NCBI GenBank assembly: GCA_022845895.1
Contig: AP025573.1
Span: 4,094,097-4,158,096 of the forward strand
Source of the DNA: Lachnospiraceae bacterium
GTDB taxonomy: Bacteria > Bacillota > Clostridia > Lachnospirales > Lachnospiraceae
Direction of reading: 5' to 3'
DNA length: 64,000 nt
The notes below the pieces were generated by a model. The model did no database searches. It had not been told where the DNA came from and saw only the letters and a program-made list of their open reading frames with translations. Both the position numbers and the translations under genes were made by a program. Positions 27,942 to 37,493 of this stretch are shown one piece after another (within the stretch, counting starts at the first letter, position 1; each line of letters begins with the position of its first letter).

Positions 27942-29015
27942 TTAAGCTACATATAAATTATTGTATTCGTCCTGCCATAAATATAACTGCCCGGCAGATT
28001 CCCATGTTTCATACGGAACGTCCATGTACTTTAATATCTCCTGAAGCCCCAGACCACCTTCTTCCAACGCCTTCATGCACAACTGGTGATGTTTTGGATG
28101 TGTAGTCTGCATACGTTGAAACCGATTAGGCTCTGTTTCTTCCGTGAGGCCAAAGCAGCAATACATACAGCCGGTCCTTTGTTCTCCTGTCAGATAATAG
28201 ATTCCCTGTGCTGTCTGTTTGATTTCCCCATAAATGCTGCAGATTTCAAACGGGTAGGCAGAACCGTCCCGCACTATGATTTTTTCTCCCAGATGTTCAT
28301 AGGCAAACCGGAATACGTCCTGCTTGGTCCATGGGCCTAACGGCTGGCTTTTGATGGTAGTGCCGGAGTAGACATTACAGCCTGTTTTTGAATACTGGTG
28401 TGCTCTCCGAAAGGATTCATCCTGTGTAATTCCCATATATGGATAGCACCCTGTCTGCTTCACATATTTCAGAAATGGCTTTTTCTTCATAATGTCACAA
28501 CAGCGTTCTGATATTTCAAAAGGCGCATTCAGATAGTGATGCCATTTTTTTGGCAGCATACCGAATTTTCCCCGTTCATCTCCGTTTAAAAGATAGTTCC
28601 TGTAACGGGGAGACAGATTTCCATGCCGTAGTTTGCGGATTTTACAGGCATTCTCTTTGCTGATAACCGGATAGCCTTCTTCTAAAATTACCTGTCTAAA
28701 ATTTTTCGTTGGACGTATTTCCTCAAAAGCTCCGTAGTTCGCTGCGTTCCGGGCAAACTTTACAATCTCTGGATATTCCAGTCCGGTATTACAAAATACT
28801 GCCGGTATCCTTTTTCCAAGTGTCATTCGGATCAGTGCCAGCAACACCGTGGAATCCAGTCCGCCGCTAAAGCTTAGATACACCATTCCATCCCAATATT
28901 CGTGCCATTCCTGTATCCGCCGGACTGCCAGCTTTAATTTTTCCTCATATGGAAGGTATTTGCGCTGTGCGTATGCCCACTCCTGATACTTTAAATCTTT
29001 ATTTTGTATGTACAT
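27942..29015 (-). CDS. PAPS reductase/ATP-pyrophosphatase-family protein, 357 aa
   Basis: PP-loop motif SFSGGLDSTVLL near residues 49-60 shows an N-type ATP pyrophosphatase that adenylates its substrate. Several cysteines follow (ENACKIRK, SERCCDI, RTGCMYCCFG), the last a possible Fe-S or metal site. Family members include sulfate assimilation enzymes, DndC-like DNA phosphorothioation proteins and phage/ICE proteins of unknown role. No DndD/E partner is present, so DNA modification is unproven. It is the last gene of the ICE operon before the terminator. Confidence 0.85.
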   Translation of the reverse strand: MYIQNKDLKYQEWAYAQRKYLPYEEKLKLAVRRIQEWHEYWDGMVYLSFSGGLDSTVLLALIRMTLGKRIPAVFCNTGLEYPEIVKFARNAANYGAFEEIRPTKNFRQVILEEGYPVISKENACKIRKLRHGNLSPRYRNYLLNGDERGKFGMLPKKWHHYLNAPFEISERCCDIMKKKPFLKYVKQTGCYPYMGITQDESFRRAHQYSKTGCNVYSGTTIKSQPLGPWTKQDVFRFAYEHLGEKIIVRDGSAYPFEICSIYGEIKQTAQGIYYLTGEQRTGCMYCCFGLTEETEPNRFQRMQTTHPKHHQLCMKALEEGGLGLQEILKYMDVPYETWESAGQLYLWQDEYNNLYVA

Positions 29016-29052
29016 TGCATTACCCCATCTCTGTAAAGATCATCTGATTCTG

Positions 29053-29460
29053 TTACCATATTTGTTGCGCCTGTGCAGGAAGGTACTTCTGAAATAATTC
29101 CCGGTATCTTTGGTAGCCAATGTCTTTAAGCGGTGCCTGTAAAGATGTCAATGACCATAACATCAATTCTTCCTCCTCCACATAGAAGCGGTTATCTGAT
29201 GGCGTGATCCGGTTCCCGTTATACACAGGCTTGCTTACCTCCAGTAATTCCTTCATATCCGATTTGGTGGATACCTCTTTTAACATTTCTACCTTTTTAT
29301 CAAAAAAAGCTTCCACCAGTTCTGGTAAGAAGCCTTTCTTTAAATAACCATCTGCCCTTTGGTAAAACTGCTGTAATGCCTGCAGCCGGAGTTTAAGTAC
29401 CGCATCCCGGCACCCTGTATCCTCTGCAATATATTTTCTTGCGCTTTCATAATCCATCAT
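29053..29460 (-). CDS. Hypothetical ICE protein, 135 aa
   Basis: Unrecognised soluble helical protein; no signal peptide or membrane helix. It overlaps the sortase gene by four bases (ATGA) and precedes the PAPS-reductase-family gene, so it sits in the same operon. An acidic and aromatic central region (NRFYVEEEELMLWSLTS) stands out. A small ICE-specific accessory role is the best that can be said. Confidence 0.6.
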   Translation of the reverse strand: MMDYESARKYIAEDTGCRDAVLKLRLQALQQFYQRADGYLKKGFLPELVEAFFDKKVEMLKEVSTKSDMKELLEVSKPVYNGNRITPSDNRFYVEEEELMLWSLTSLQAPLKDIGYQRYRELFQKYLPAQAQQIW

Positions 29461-30242
29461 TTTGATTCCCTCCTCATCCCATGTATGATAAACCGCTGTT
29501 GTCTGCTGATGTTGGTGCAGGTAGAAAGTGTCACAATCCGGCTGCTGTCATCCGGTATCCCTTTTGCATCATACAGGCTTGAGCGGCTGGTTTCTTGAAG
29601 GAATTCTAAAAAGGTTTCCTCTGCTGGAAACTGATAGCTGTAAGCCGCACTTTCTACCCAGCCTGTGTAACAGGCATAGATCTCATAAACGATGGCATGC
29701 TCCGGGGTATAGATATAAAAAAACGGATATTCCCGGCAGACCGATTCCTGTGCATACGCATCCAGCGCTGCAAACATCGTGCCATCCTTCATGTTATGTC
29801 CATAAAGGATGGTATTTCTGTCGCTAAAATCAGGCTGGTTATGATAATCCATGAAGATGCTTCCATGAATCCCTTCCGTACCGTCGCTTAAATGGGAGAG
29901 GTAATAGCTGTTATCACCCCCCTGAAGCACCGGGTAGCTGATTTTGGCGCCGGGAATGTCAATCCATGCTATCACTTCCGGATTCAGGGCTTTTAAACCT
30001 TTAAAATCAATCTGGAGGAATTGGTATCCCTGACTAGCGCCATCGTTTTTTTTAGCATCCACCTCCGGCGTTTCTTTAGGTTCCTTCTTTACAAAATCAT
30101 CCGCTATTTCCTGATAGGTGTCCTCACCTTTTCGGTATTGATTATGGCTGTCCATCAGACGCAAGGCAGAAAAAGATAGCCCAGCCACAGCCACAACTAT
30201 TACAATCGTGAGGCACCAGTTTTTAAATCGTTCCATGTTCAT
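29457..30242 (-). CDS. srtB: Class B sortase, 261 aa
   Basis: Membrane-anchored transpeptidase that attaches proteins to peptidoglycan or pilin subunits. One N-terminal membrane helix (~10-28), then a beta-barrel with catalytic His in LYGHNMKDG, Cys in TLSTCT and Arg near RFIIHGM. The class B features are the helix after the first strand and the DGTEGIHGSIFMDY segment. ICE-encoded sortases probably decorate the mating apparatus or an element-encoded surface protein; no LPxTG/NPxTN-type substrate is visible in the window. Confidence 0.93.
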   Translation of the reverse strand: MNMERFKNWCLTIVIVVAVAGLSFSALRLMDSHNQYRKGEDTYQEIADDFVKKEPKETPEVDAKKNDGASQGYQFLQIDFKGLKALNPEVIAWIDIPGAKISYPVLQGGDNSYYLSHLSDGTEGIHGSIFMDYHNQPDFSDRNTILYGHNMKDGTMFAALDAYAQESVCREYPFFYIYTPEHAIVYEIYACYTGWVESAAYSYQFPAEETFLEFLQETSRSSLYDAKGIPDDSSRIVTLSTCTNISRQQRFIIHGMRRESK

Positions 30243-30278
30243 CCTCCATTTCTAGAGAGGGAAGGCAAACGCCAACCC

Positions 30279-31556
30279 TCACACCTTTTTTCTTATTTCA
30301 TAATGGTAATCGTCAATTCCCTTGTAGTTACCGTTCCATTCTCCATTTTCGTTCAAATCCCATACCCGGCGCACACAGGAGAGTTCCAGCCTCTCACAGA
30401 TTTCATAGACACGCATACAGGCTTTTTGGATAATCCCACGCTTTTGTTCCTTATGGGGACAGTTCATTTCCACCATGCTTTCTCTGATCTCTGGTGATAG
30501 CTTCTGGTAAGCAAGGTATGCCTTACAGTCCGTTCTCCGTTCACATGGCGGACACTTTAACGGGTCTGTCACAACCTGCATCATCTTGTCCATATCAAAG
30601 GCCTCGTGGACGGTTTTCAGTTTTTTTTCTTTTAACTTAATCAGTGCTGCCTCCAGATTCTTATAATGGTTGACTCCCGGAACACACAGGAAGGAATATC
30701 CTGTCATATAATGGGCAATTGTTCCTTTCAGGCCGCCTTCGGTAAGCCAGATTACTTCCGCATCCGGATTTCCAATCCAATGTATGGGGCTTCCGGAGCC
30801 GGTTCCGTTCTTTTTATTCGAGCTGGAAAACCAGATGTATTTCTGGCTGCCCTTGGGGTGGTCCAGCCGAATCTGCATCCCGCAAATGAAACCGTCTATG
30901 GATTCCATAGGAATCAGGAAGCCGGAACCCTTTGGTGAAAAATTCATGGTCCAGCGCCCCTTTGCGTCCTCGTAAAATCCCGGCACGCCTTTTAACGTGC
31001 AGCCCTGCTCCTGTAACCGGTCTATCAGATTGTGAAACCCAAAGACCGGCGTGCTTTTATAGCGGCGCTCTTTGATCTGCAGGTCCGTTAGTCCACGCCT
31101 TTTCAAATCTTCATAATGTTTATCCGACAACGACAGCATTGACAGCAACATAGAGTATGTCCGGTTGATTTCTTTGTCTGAAGCCCGGTCTGGCGTTTCT
31201 ACCAAAGCTTTCTGTTCTGCACACGCTGTTGTTACTGTCTTTTCAGAAACAGGCGCTTCATTGGTCAGATGGAGTTCCTTACAGATCTCGTCATATGCCT
31301 CTTTCCGGGAAATATGATAATAATCCCCATATAAATCCAGCATACCGCCATTTGCTCCACAATAATTACAGTAAAAAGCGTTCTTGACCAGATTGATATT
31401 CATTTTCCCTTTATGCCCGCAAAAGATACAGTTGCAATACCAGTCGCTTTGTTTGGTAAATGGCGCTGGCTTGCCGTTTCGGTCTGTGGGATGGATTCCC
31501 ATGATTTTTGTTACATCCGAAATGCGGAACGGAAAGTCACTGATACTGTGTCTCAT
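30279..31556 (-). CDS. Primase-like protein with CHC2-type zinc finger and toprim-like region, 425 aa
   Basis: The N-terminal ~75 residues hold a zinc finger (CNCIFCGHKGKMN and FYCNYCGANGG). The centre contains a toprim-like stretch (EVIWLTEGGLKGTIA, then FLCVPGVNHYKNL and an acidic AFDMDK segment). A second Cys set (CPPCERRTDC, NCPHKE) lies near the C terminus. Together these fit a plasmid/ICE primase of the DUF3854 type that primes complementary-strand synthesis after transfer. It is upstream of srtB on the same strand and downstream of the probable annealing protein. Confidence 0.8.
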   Translation of the reverse strand: MRHSISDFPFRISDVTKIMGIHPTDRNGKPAPFTKQSDWYCNCIFCGHKGKMNINLVKNAFYCNYCGANGGMLDLYGDYYHISRKEAYDEICKELHLTNEAPVSEKTVTTACAEQKALVETPDRASDKEINRTYSMLLSMLSLSDKHYEDLKRRGLTDLQIKERRYKSTPVFGFHNLIDRLQEQGCTLKGVPGFYEDAKGRWTMNFSPKGSGFLIPMESIDGFICGMQIRLDHPKGSQKYIWFSSSNKKNGTGSGSPIHWIGNPDAEVIWLTEGGLKGTIAHYMTGYSFLCVPGVNHYKNLEAALIKLKEKKLKTVHEAFDMDKMMQVVTDPLKCPPCERRTDCKAYLAYQKLSPEIRESMVEMNCPHKEQKRGIIQKACMRVYEICERLELSCVRRVWDLNENGEWNGNYKGIDDYHYEIRKKV

Positions 31557-31568
31557 TCATGTTCTCCT

Positions 31569-31594
31569 AACGAGGCTCCCCTTAAAGGAGCCTC
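31569..31594. repeat. Perfect inverted repeat between annealing-like and primase genes
   Basis: GAGGCTCC/GGAGCCTC with a 7-base loop in the 54-base gap before the primase-like gene. No T run; possibly an mRNA-processing or stabilising hairpin inside the operon. Confidence 0.5.
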
Positions 31595-31610
31595 ATGGAT
31601 ATTATTTGGA

Positions 31611-32498
31611 CTATGCGGCTGCCTTTGCCAGCAAAAACTGAGCCGCCGCACGTAATAAGTTATTCGGTCCGTTGTATGTATTCCTATACCACTCCAAAGC
31701 AGAAGGGTCCTCCATGGCCAGTTGTCCCATGGTCTTATTGGCATGGATGCCATGGCCGCCAATGACTACATTTTTGGCCTGTTCATAGGTAAGCTGAGAG
31801 AGCAGCATTTCCACCGGCTGCTTCCAATCCAACACTCCAGTCCCCTGTGTATTAGATGGCGCGGGCTGTTGGCTGGCTGCCTGTGGTTGCATATATCCCG
31901 ACATACCCTGCTGTATCGGCGCATATCCGGCCTGTCTTTGTGCATCCGCAAAAGGCTGCTGTCCAAATGCCGGGGGCATCTGTTGACCGGTCCTGTACTG
32001 CCCGCCAGAGGGGTTTGCCTGCGGCAATCCTTTGGCGCCGCCTTCGGTAACGGGGATTCCCGCATCTACCTGATGGGGATCATTCGTTTCAGACACATCG
32101 GCATCCGCAAACTGGATTCCGTATCCGGCGTCTCCTAAGGCCCTTCCAACTGCAGCCGTTTCCGCCAGTTCCAAGAACTTGTCTCCAAACTGCGGGTCTG
32201 GGCTTCTGAATTTCTGAGCTAGAGCGCTTGCGATGAAGCTTTCCTCCGGATCGTTCCGGTCCAAGTACACTTTTGCCTCGACAATCGCCATTTCATCTTT
32301 GATGGCAAGTATTTTCTTCACAATCTTGCCTCCGGGGTTGCAGAGCCGAAACCATAATTTCCGATACTTTACATCAAGGTAAAGCTGGTCCTCCTGACCT
32401 TCTTTTTGTATGGTCCGGGCAAATTCCAAGGGTTCAAACCCTTCCACCCGGTTCATGGCAGCAACCGCTTTTGAGCGTTTATATAATAATTCACTCAT
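31611..32498 (-). CDS. Putative single-strand annealing/DNA-binding ICE protein, 295 aa
   Basis: The N-terminal ~130 residues form a folded domain with the segment FLELAETAAVGRALGDAGYG, similar in style to phage Erf/Sak-type annealing proteins; a Gln/Pro/Ala-rich linker (~150-225) and a small C-terminal helical domain follow. It lies two genes from a YqaJ exonuclease and next to RecD2, the usual company of an exonuclease/annealing recombination pair. The assignment rests on this context and one motif. The long Q-rich linker resembles SSB-like tails. Confidence 0.5.
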   Translation of the reverse strand: MSELLYKRSKAVAAMNRVEGFEPLEFARTIQKEGQEDQLYLDVKYRKLWFRLCNPGGKIVKKILAIKDEMAIVEAKVYLDRNDPEESFIASALAQKFRSPDPQFGDKFLELAETAAVGRALGDAGYGIQFADADVSETNDPHQVDAGIPVTEGGAKGLPQANPSGGQYRTGQQMPPAFGQQPFADAQRQAGYAPIQQGMSGYMQPQAASQQPAPSNTQGTGVLDWKQPVEMLLSQLTYEQAKNVVIGGHGIHANKTMGQLAMEDPSALEWYRNTYNGPNNLLRAAAQFLLAKAAA

Positions 32499-32589
32499 AT
32501 TGTTTCCCCTTTCTTATCTGGTCGCAAATTCCTTATATAATAGAAACCTGCCGCAACTGTTTTTCTGGAAAACGGATTGTTACATTCCG

Positions 32590-34827
32590 CTATACCGCTA
32601 ATTTTAGCTGTTCAGGTTCTTGTCCCTGACTGCCTTTGTTATATTCTTTATAAAATCCCAGCATTTTCTCACTCAGCGCCGTATTACGCTTGCCGCTGTC
32701 ATCTGTATGGATTGCCTGATAGATGGCATTTCTCTCTCCCACAATGATAACTTTGGCTTTGGCACGGGTAATGGCTGTATAGAAGATATTTCTTTTCAGC
32801 ATTCCATAAAAAGCCTTGATCCATGGCAGGATGACCACCGGGTATTCGCTGCCCTGTGATTTGTGGATGGTAGTGGCATAAGCCAGCTCTATATTTTCCA
32901 TCTGTTCTTTCCCATAGGTGACAATGCGGTTATCGGAAAAACCAATTTCCGCTTTCCATTCGCCCTCAGCGTCTTGATGGAGGCTTTGAATGGTTCCCAT
33001 ATCCCCGTTGCTTACCAGATCCGTGTTTTTGGTCTGGATGATTTTATCCCCTGAACGGAAAGTCCGCCCAGTGACTTTTATCTCCTCCGTATGCTTTCCC
33101 TTTGCATTGACCAGCTCACGGAGCGTTTCATTTAACTGGGATACGCCCGATGCCAGCTTCACCCGGTAAGGGCTTAACACCTGTACACTGTCCGTATCAC
33201 TTGCAGACACTTCCTGCAAGTATAAGCGGTTTACAACCTCTGCTGTTTCCACAGCCCCTTTTGTCTCAATGAACTGGAAGTCCTCACCGAACTGCAGATT
33301 TGTCTTGTTTTTCTTAATCAGCGTCGCATTGCTATTGATCCGGCTTCCCTGTGTCTGCCGGTAAACGAAATCCAAGACCGTTACCGGTATCAGTCCGCTC
33401 TGAATGAATTGGCGGAACACATCGCCCGGACCGACGCTTGGAAGCTGGTCCACATCACCTATCATGACAACCCGCACACCGCCTTTCAGCCGGCTGAAAA
33501 ATTCATATGCAAGTCGCATATCCACCATGGAGAACTCGTCCACGTTAAAAAAATCCGCACTGAGATATTGAAATTCTTCACAGAACTCCTCATCACTTAT
33601 AAGGCCCATGGCCATGTGCATGGTAGATGCTTCCATAACGCCTGTGCTTTCGGCCATCCTACGTGCAGCCCGTCCGGTAGGAGCCATAAGCTGGATCTCC
33701 CCCGGACATAATAATTTCTGTATATACAGGATCACCTGCAGCACCGTTGTCTTTCCTGTGCCGGGGCCACCCGTTATAATGGACACCGTATTTTCAAATA
33801 CCATTCGTACTGCTTTGATCTGGGAAGGAGATAGCTGTATGGCCAGCGCCTGTTCCGCCTGCTTTATAGCAGAGTCTATATGCTCCACGCCCGGCAGCTT
33901 ATCAAGAAGATGCCGGACAGCCATTCGGGCTGTCTCTGTTTCCGCTTCATAGAGCCTTGCTTCATAGATCCGCTGTTTTTCAACGACGATACTATTCTGC
34001 AAAGACAGACGATACAATACATTCTGTATATCCCGATGTGACACCACCGGATTTTTCAGGTTATGGTTCAGTGTCTCCATCACCTGTTCCACCAGCGTTT
34101 CCTGCGTAAGATACAGATGCCCGTTTTTGGACGCCTGTGTAAGCACGTAGGCGATACAGCAGGAAATCCGCATAGGATCATTTAATGCCGCACAACACTT
34201 ACGTGCGATTTCATCCACAGTCAAAAAGCCGAACCCTTTTATTGTGCATAGCTGATAAGGGCGTGTGGTGGCAATTTGCATAGATTGGGGGCCGAACTCC
34301 AGAAGGATTTTCTGTACCTGACTGGGTGTGATATCAAAGGGGGCAAGATATGTCATCAGTTCACGGAAGGCTTGGTTTTTTTGGAAGGCCTCCTTGATTT
34401 CCTCCAGTTTCCGTTCGCTGATTCCCCGTATAGATAACAACCGCTCTGGTGCCTTTTCTATGACCTCCAAAGATTCCATTCCAAACCGGGCATAGATTGC
34501 CTCGGCCAGTTTTCTTCCGACTCCTTTGATGGTTCCGGAAGACAGATAGCCGATAATGCCTTCCTTCGTTTTCCTTACGATTTCCATGCTGGATTCCACC
34601 TTGTACTGCAATCCGTATTGTGGATGAGTCACCCAGCTCCCTTCTAATTCCACATCTGCATTTTCACTTAACGGGATGTGGTATCCACAGGCTATGAAAC
34701 AAGAACCTGTGGATGCATCCTTTTTACGTGCTTCAAGGGGAATTGAAGGATCTGCCGTCCAAAATATAGCGATACAATATCCGTTTTCACTGTTTTCATA
34801 GATTCTATCGTTGAACCGGCATCTCAT
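32590..34827 (-). CDS. recD2: RecD2-type SF1B helicase, 745 aa
   Basis: 5'-3' DNA helicase. N-terminal OB-like and helix-hairpin-helix regions (IKGVGRKLAEAIYARFG, LLSIRGISERKLEE), Walker A in ITGGPGTGKTTVLQ (~347-360), Walker B/DEAD-type VDEFSMVDMRL, motif III GDVDQLPSVGPG, and C-terminal ATTIHKSQGSEYPVV (motif VI region). It lacks RecBCD partners, as in RecD2 proteins. In this operon it probably processes element DNA during transfer or recombination. The start overlaps the end of the DUF4406 gene by 23 bases. Confidence 0.93.
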   Translation of the reverse strand: MRCRFNDRIYENSENGYCIAIFWTADPSIPLEARKKDASTGSCFIACGYHIPLSENADVELEGSWVTHPQYGLQYKVESSMEIVRKTKEGIIGYLSSGTIKGVGRKLAEAIYARFGMESLEVIEKAPERLLSIRGISERKLEEIKEAFQKNQAFRELMTYLAPFDITPSQVQKILLEFGPQSMQIATTRPYQLCTIKGFGFLTVDEIARKCCAALNDPMRISCCIAYVLTQASKNGHLYLTQETLVEQVMETLNHNLKNPVVSHRDIQNVLYRLSLQNSIVVEKQRIYEARLYEAETETARMAVRHLLDKLPGVEHIDSAIKQAEQALAIQLSPSQIKAVRMVFENTVSIITGGPGTGKTTVLQVILYIQKLLCPGEIQLMAPTGRAARRMAESTGVMEASTMHMAMGLISDEEFCEEFQYLSADFFNVDEFSMVDMRLAYEFFSRLKGGVRVVMIGDVDQLPSVGPGDVFRQFIQSGLIPVTVLDFVYRQTQGSRINSNATLIKKNKTNLQFGEDFQFIETKGAVETAEVVNRLYLQEVSASDTDSVQVLSPYRVKLASGVSQLNETLRELVNAKGKHTEEIKVTGRTFRSGDKIIQTKNTDLVSNGDMGTIQSLHQDAEGEWKAEIGFSDNRIVTYGKEQMENIELAYATTIHKSQGSEYPVVILPWIKAFYGMLKRNIFYTAITRAKAKVIIVGERNAIYQAIHTDDSGKRNTALSEKMLGFYKEYNKGSQGQEPEQLKLAV

Positions 34828-35194
34828 GTACCTGCCTCCTGTCCCTGATTCGTATCAGTTTTCCAGTATCTTCCTCGTCATACCAATATACTTCCATCTT
34901 TAACAGCAGCACTTGGTATAACTCCTCGTTCATACCGCTGGATATCCGCTTCCCGCAAATGATAAGAGCATCACAGAGCCGAAGGACTTCAAGCCCAAAA
35001 GAAAGAGCAACCGCTCTCTCCTCCGGCAAATGGTCATCCAGCAGCTCCGGCAGATATGCGTGAGGGGCATAGGTGCGATACCCGAATTTCTCCCTGATTT
35101 TTTGCATATACTGCCTTGCCATAAGCATATTCTCTATCATTTCCTGCTTTGTCGGAGCAGACAGCGGAGAACAGATATATGCTTTTTTCTTCAT
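34805..35194 (-). CDS. DUF4406 nucleoside 2-deoxyribosyltransferase-like protein, 129 aa
   Basis: Rossmann-like fold: KKAYICSPLSAPTKQEMIEN at the N terminus, HAYLPELLDD, and ALIICGKRISSGMNEEL, matching DUF4406, a family related to nucleoside deoxyribosyltransferases. Substrate unknown; DNA-element copies may act in nucleotide salvage or base modification. The start overlaps the YqaJ stop by one base (TAATG), so translation is coupled. Confidence 0.82.
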   Translation of the reverse strand: MKKKAYICSPLSAPTKQEMIENMLMARQYMQKIREKFGYRTYAPHAYLPELLDDHLPEERAVALSFGLEVLRLCDALIICGKRISSGMNEELYQVLLLKMEVYWYDEEDTGKLIRIRDRRQVHEMPVQR

Positions 35195-36237
35195 TAAGCT
35201 GCCTCCTTTTTGATTCGGAATGTCCTGCTGATGCTTTCCGATACAACATCCTCGTAGGCATCCGGGTATAGATTTTCCAGTTTCTCAATATCTTCCTTTT
35301 TAACCATTTTTCTGACGGTTGGCTGGTAGGTGATGTGATACTTGCTATTGCCATCACTGTAAAAAGCCGCACAGTTCTTTCCGAGCTGTTCAACAAAAGG
35401 AATACTGATGGTTTTCTGTGCTTTCTCAATTTCCCGCTTTCTGGCTTCCAGTTTGCTTTTCTCCTCGGAAAGAGAGAGATAGGTTTCCAACTTATCCTGT
35501 ACATTCTCTGTAATCTGAAGGGGCTGCAGGGACTGGTTTGGTTTTTCCATGAATTTCTTGAGGCTTTGCAGCACCATATCCGGCTCCTCCACATAAGGAG
35601 GCTCCACACCGGCCTGCACGTTATGATTCCAGAAATCCTGTTCTGCCATAATCAGTTTTTCCTCCAGATCCAAATCACGTTCAATCTTACGGATAACAAA
35701 TTCCGATTCGTTATTGCCGTATAAGCAAGCAATATAAACCACATCCAGATTCATCACCGCCATGTAATGCCGGCATTGCCACTCATAATTGATGGGCACC
35801 TGATTGTCCTTCCATTTCCACTGGCTGTTATAATTGCAGGTCTTGCACTCTAAAATCCCTTTTTTTCCATCTGGAAAATGGATGATAAAATCCATGTCCG
35901 CCAGCATAAAAGGGAACAGTGGATGCCGGTACATGTGTTTATCAGGATATACCTCCAGACCGGTTTTTTTTGAGAAAATGATTGCTACTAGTTCTTCCAG
36001 CCGGTTCCCGACTTCCTTTGCAATCCAATTTTCCTCCTCCGATTCCCCTTCCACCGGCTTGATGCCCAGCTTGTCATAATAGAGATCCCTGCGTGTGGCA
36101 AATGGGGATACGCCCATTATGATGGACGCATCGCTGCCTCCGATTCCATGCCTTCTGTTTTGCAGCCATACCTCCCTTGTCATTTGTGCGGTATCTACGA
36201 ATACCTGCGGCTGATAATTTAAGTTTAACGATGCCAT
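35194..36237 (-). CDS. YqaJ-type recombination exonuclease, 347 aa
   Basis: PD-(D/E)xK nuclease of the YqaJ family: NRRHGIGGSDASIIMGVSPF (the GGSxA motif) near residue 28, DMDFIIHF with metal-binding Asp and GILECKTCNY with Glu-x-Lys near 130. Lambda-exonuclease-like members digest double-stranded ends for an annealing partner. Partner candidate: the 31611-32498 product. C-terminal coiled-coil region (~240-290, SEEKSKLEARKREIEKAQK) is clear. GGGGAAAAG precedes the start. Confidence 0.9.
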   Translation of the reverse strand: MASLNLNYQPQVFVDTAQMTREVWLQNRRHGIGGSDASIIMGVSPFATRRDLYYDKLGIKPVEGESEEENWIAKEVGNRLEELVAIIFSKKTGLEVYPDKHMYRHPLFPFMLADMDFIIHFPDGKKGILECKTCNYNSQWKWKDNQVPINYEWQCRHYMAVMNLDVVYIACLYGNNESEFVIRKIERDLDLEEKLIMAEQDFWNHNVQAGVEPPYVEEPDMVLQSLKKFMEKPNQSLQPLQITENVQDKLETYLSLSEEKSKLEARKREIEKAQKTISIPFVEQLGKNCAAFYSDGNSKYHITYQPTVRKMVKKEDIEKLENLYPDAYEDVVSESISRTFRIKKEAA

Positions 36238-36252
36238 AGCTTTTCCCCTTTC

Positions 36253-37389
36253 TTACCATGAGACTGTTCCGTAGAGGTCATATTCTGACCAGTCATACTG
36301 CAGTGCTTTTGTGATTTCCTCCTCAATCTTTAAAATCCGGCTGCTGGATAATCCCTCGCAAGCCGCAATAAAAGAGGCTTCGCTCAGGGCATAATAAAGC
36401 TCGTGTGCTGTTGTAGGCCCCTCTCCGTGTGTGCAGACATATAATTCCACCACCTTACTGCCCAGTTTCTTTCCGATTGGCATTTGTTTTAAAATACCAG
36501 TCAGGCAGTTCACCGGATACTGAATGGGGATCTCCACCAGCTTTGCCATATCTGCAATGGCATCCTGATACCGGCTGTACAAAAATGACAGCTTTTTGCG
36601 AAACTGGGTAATGTCCGCATTGCCGCTGTGCTCCAGACGGATAGGATGTCCCAAATTCAAGGTTTGGTTATTGCTGTCGCATAAAAGCATGGGATAGAGG
36701 GTAACGCTTTTGGCAGCTACATCTGAAGTTACCAAACGAAGCGCCGGCGCATGGATTTTCTGCGTAATACCGTGTTCATCCAAGACCTCCTGATAGGTCT
36801 TTAAAAGCTCCGGGTGCCCGGTAAGCTCCCACATAGCGGTCACAATACTGTGGTCGAAGGAACCCGTTTCCGGTATATAGCAGTATCCGGGGAAATTATG
36901 CTTTAAATAAGCAATGGTCTCCCGGAACACATCCTCCGTCTCCAAGATTTTGTAATCACAATGGTCGCCGCCGTGAGCCGCCGATACTTTTCCGTCAGCT
37001 ATCCTCACCAGCACCTCACCCTTTGCTGTCTGAAGGCAGAGATTGATGACCTTTGCGTAATTCCTTGTGTCCAGCCGGTTAAGGCCAGAGCCGCTGATTC
37101 CGGCCCGTTTTAAAATCGTCTGGATGGCACAGCTCCGGACCGGATAAAACTAATCCTTCATGCGTAGCACAAGCTGAGTATGCTCTTTCGTGTCCTCTAA
37201 GATCTCCTCACCGGTATTGTGAATCTCTTTTTGCACCTTTTCGCTGTCCAGAGGAAAAAGCCTTAAATCCTTGGCGGGTTTTCGGAGCCATGTAGCATTT
37301 TCTGTCCGCTCTCGTAAAAACCTCATCAACTGTCCTTCTTCTGCAAACCGAGCCTGATACTCGTCTGCAAACACTCTTGCTTCATTCAT
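36253..37389 (-). pseudogene. ICE operon leader gene interrupted by an in-frame TAG
   Basis: From ATG 37389 (MNEARVFADEYQARF) the frame reads 79 codons to ...LVLRMKD, then TAG at 37150-37152, and continues in the same frame without another stop for 298 codons (FYPVRSCAIQTILKRAGISG... to YGTVSW). No frameshift is involved. The part after TAG is well-formed, with a globular composition, and family members of ~380 aa would span both parts. The product family is not recognised. An internal start at 37014 could give a 253-aa fragment. It is first gene of the operon leading to YqaJ, DUF4406 and RecD2. Confidence 0.75.
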
Positions 37390-37450
37390 GTCTTGTTCCA
37401 CCTTTCTTTAATATGATTTATTCATCAACAGCAGTCGCTGCTTCTGACAA

Positions 37451-37493
37451 TAAAAAAAGAGAATGGAAAGAGTTTTCTTTCTATCCATTCTCT
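37451..37493 (-). terminator. Hairpin-T run in the leader of the ICE operon
   Basis: Perfect 10-bp stem AGAGAATGGA/TCCATTCTCT, followed on the minus strand by TTTTTTTATTG. It lies 62 bases upstream of the operon's first start codon and 240 bases beyond the small Cys protein, so it can terminate that gene or attenuate the operon. The interval 37494-37732 holds no supported gene. Confidence 0.65.

Noticed and set aside
27942..29015. DNA phosphorothioation (Dnd) system
   Set aside because: Only a PP-loop protein is present; DndB, DndD, DndE and a cysteine desulfurase are missing.
35034..35609. 191-codon minus-strand frame inside YqaJ and DUF4406 genes
   Set aside because: Shifted-frame shadow of two genes with clear motifs; high in Arg, Ser and Trp.
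36253..37389. Pyrrolysine or recoding at the TAG
   Set aside because: No pyl genes or stem-loop typical of recoding were seen in the window, and other genes use TAG as an ordinary stop; a nonsense mutation is simpler.
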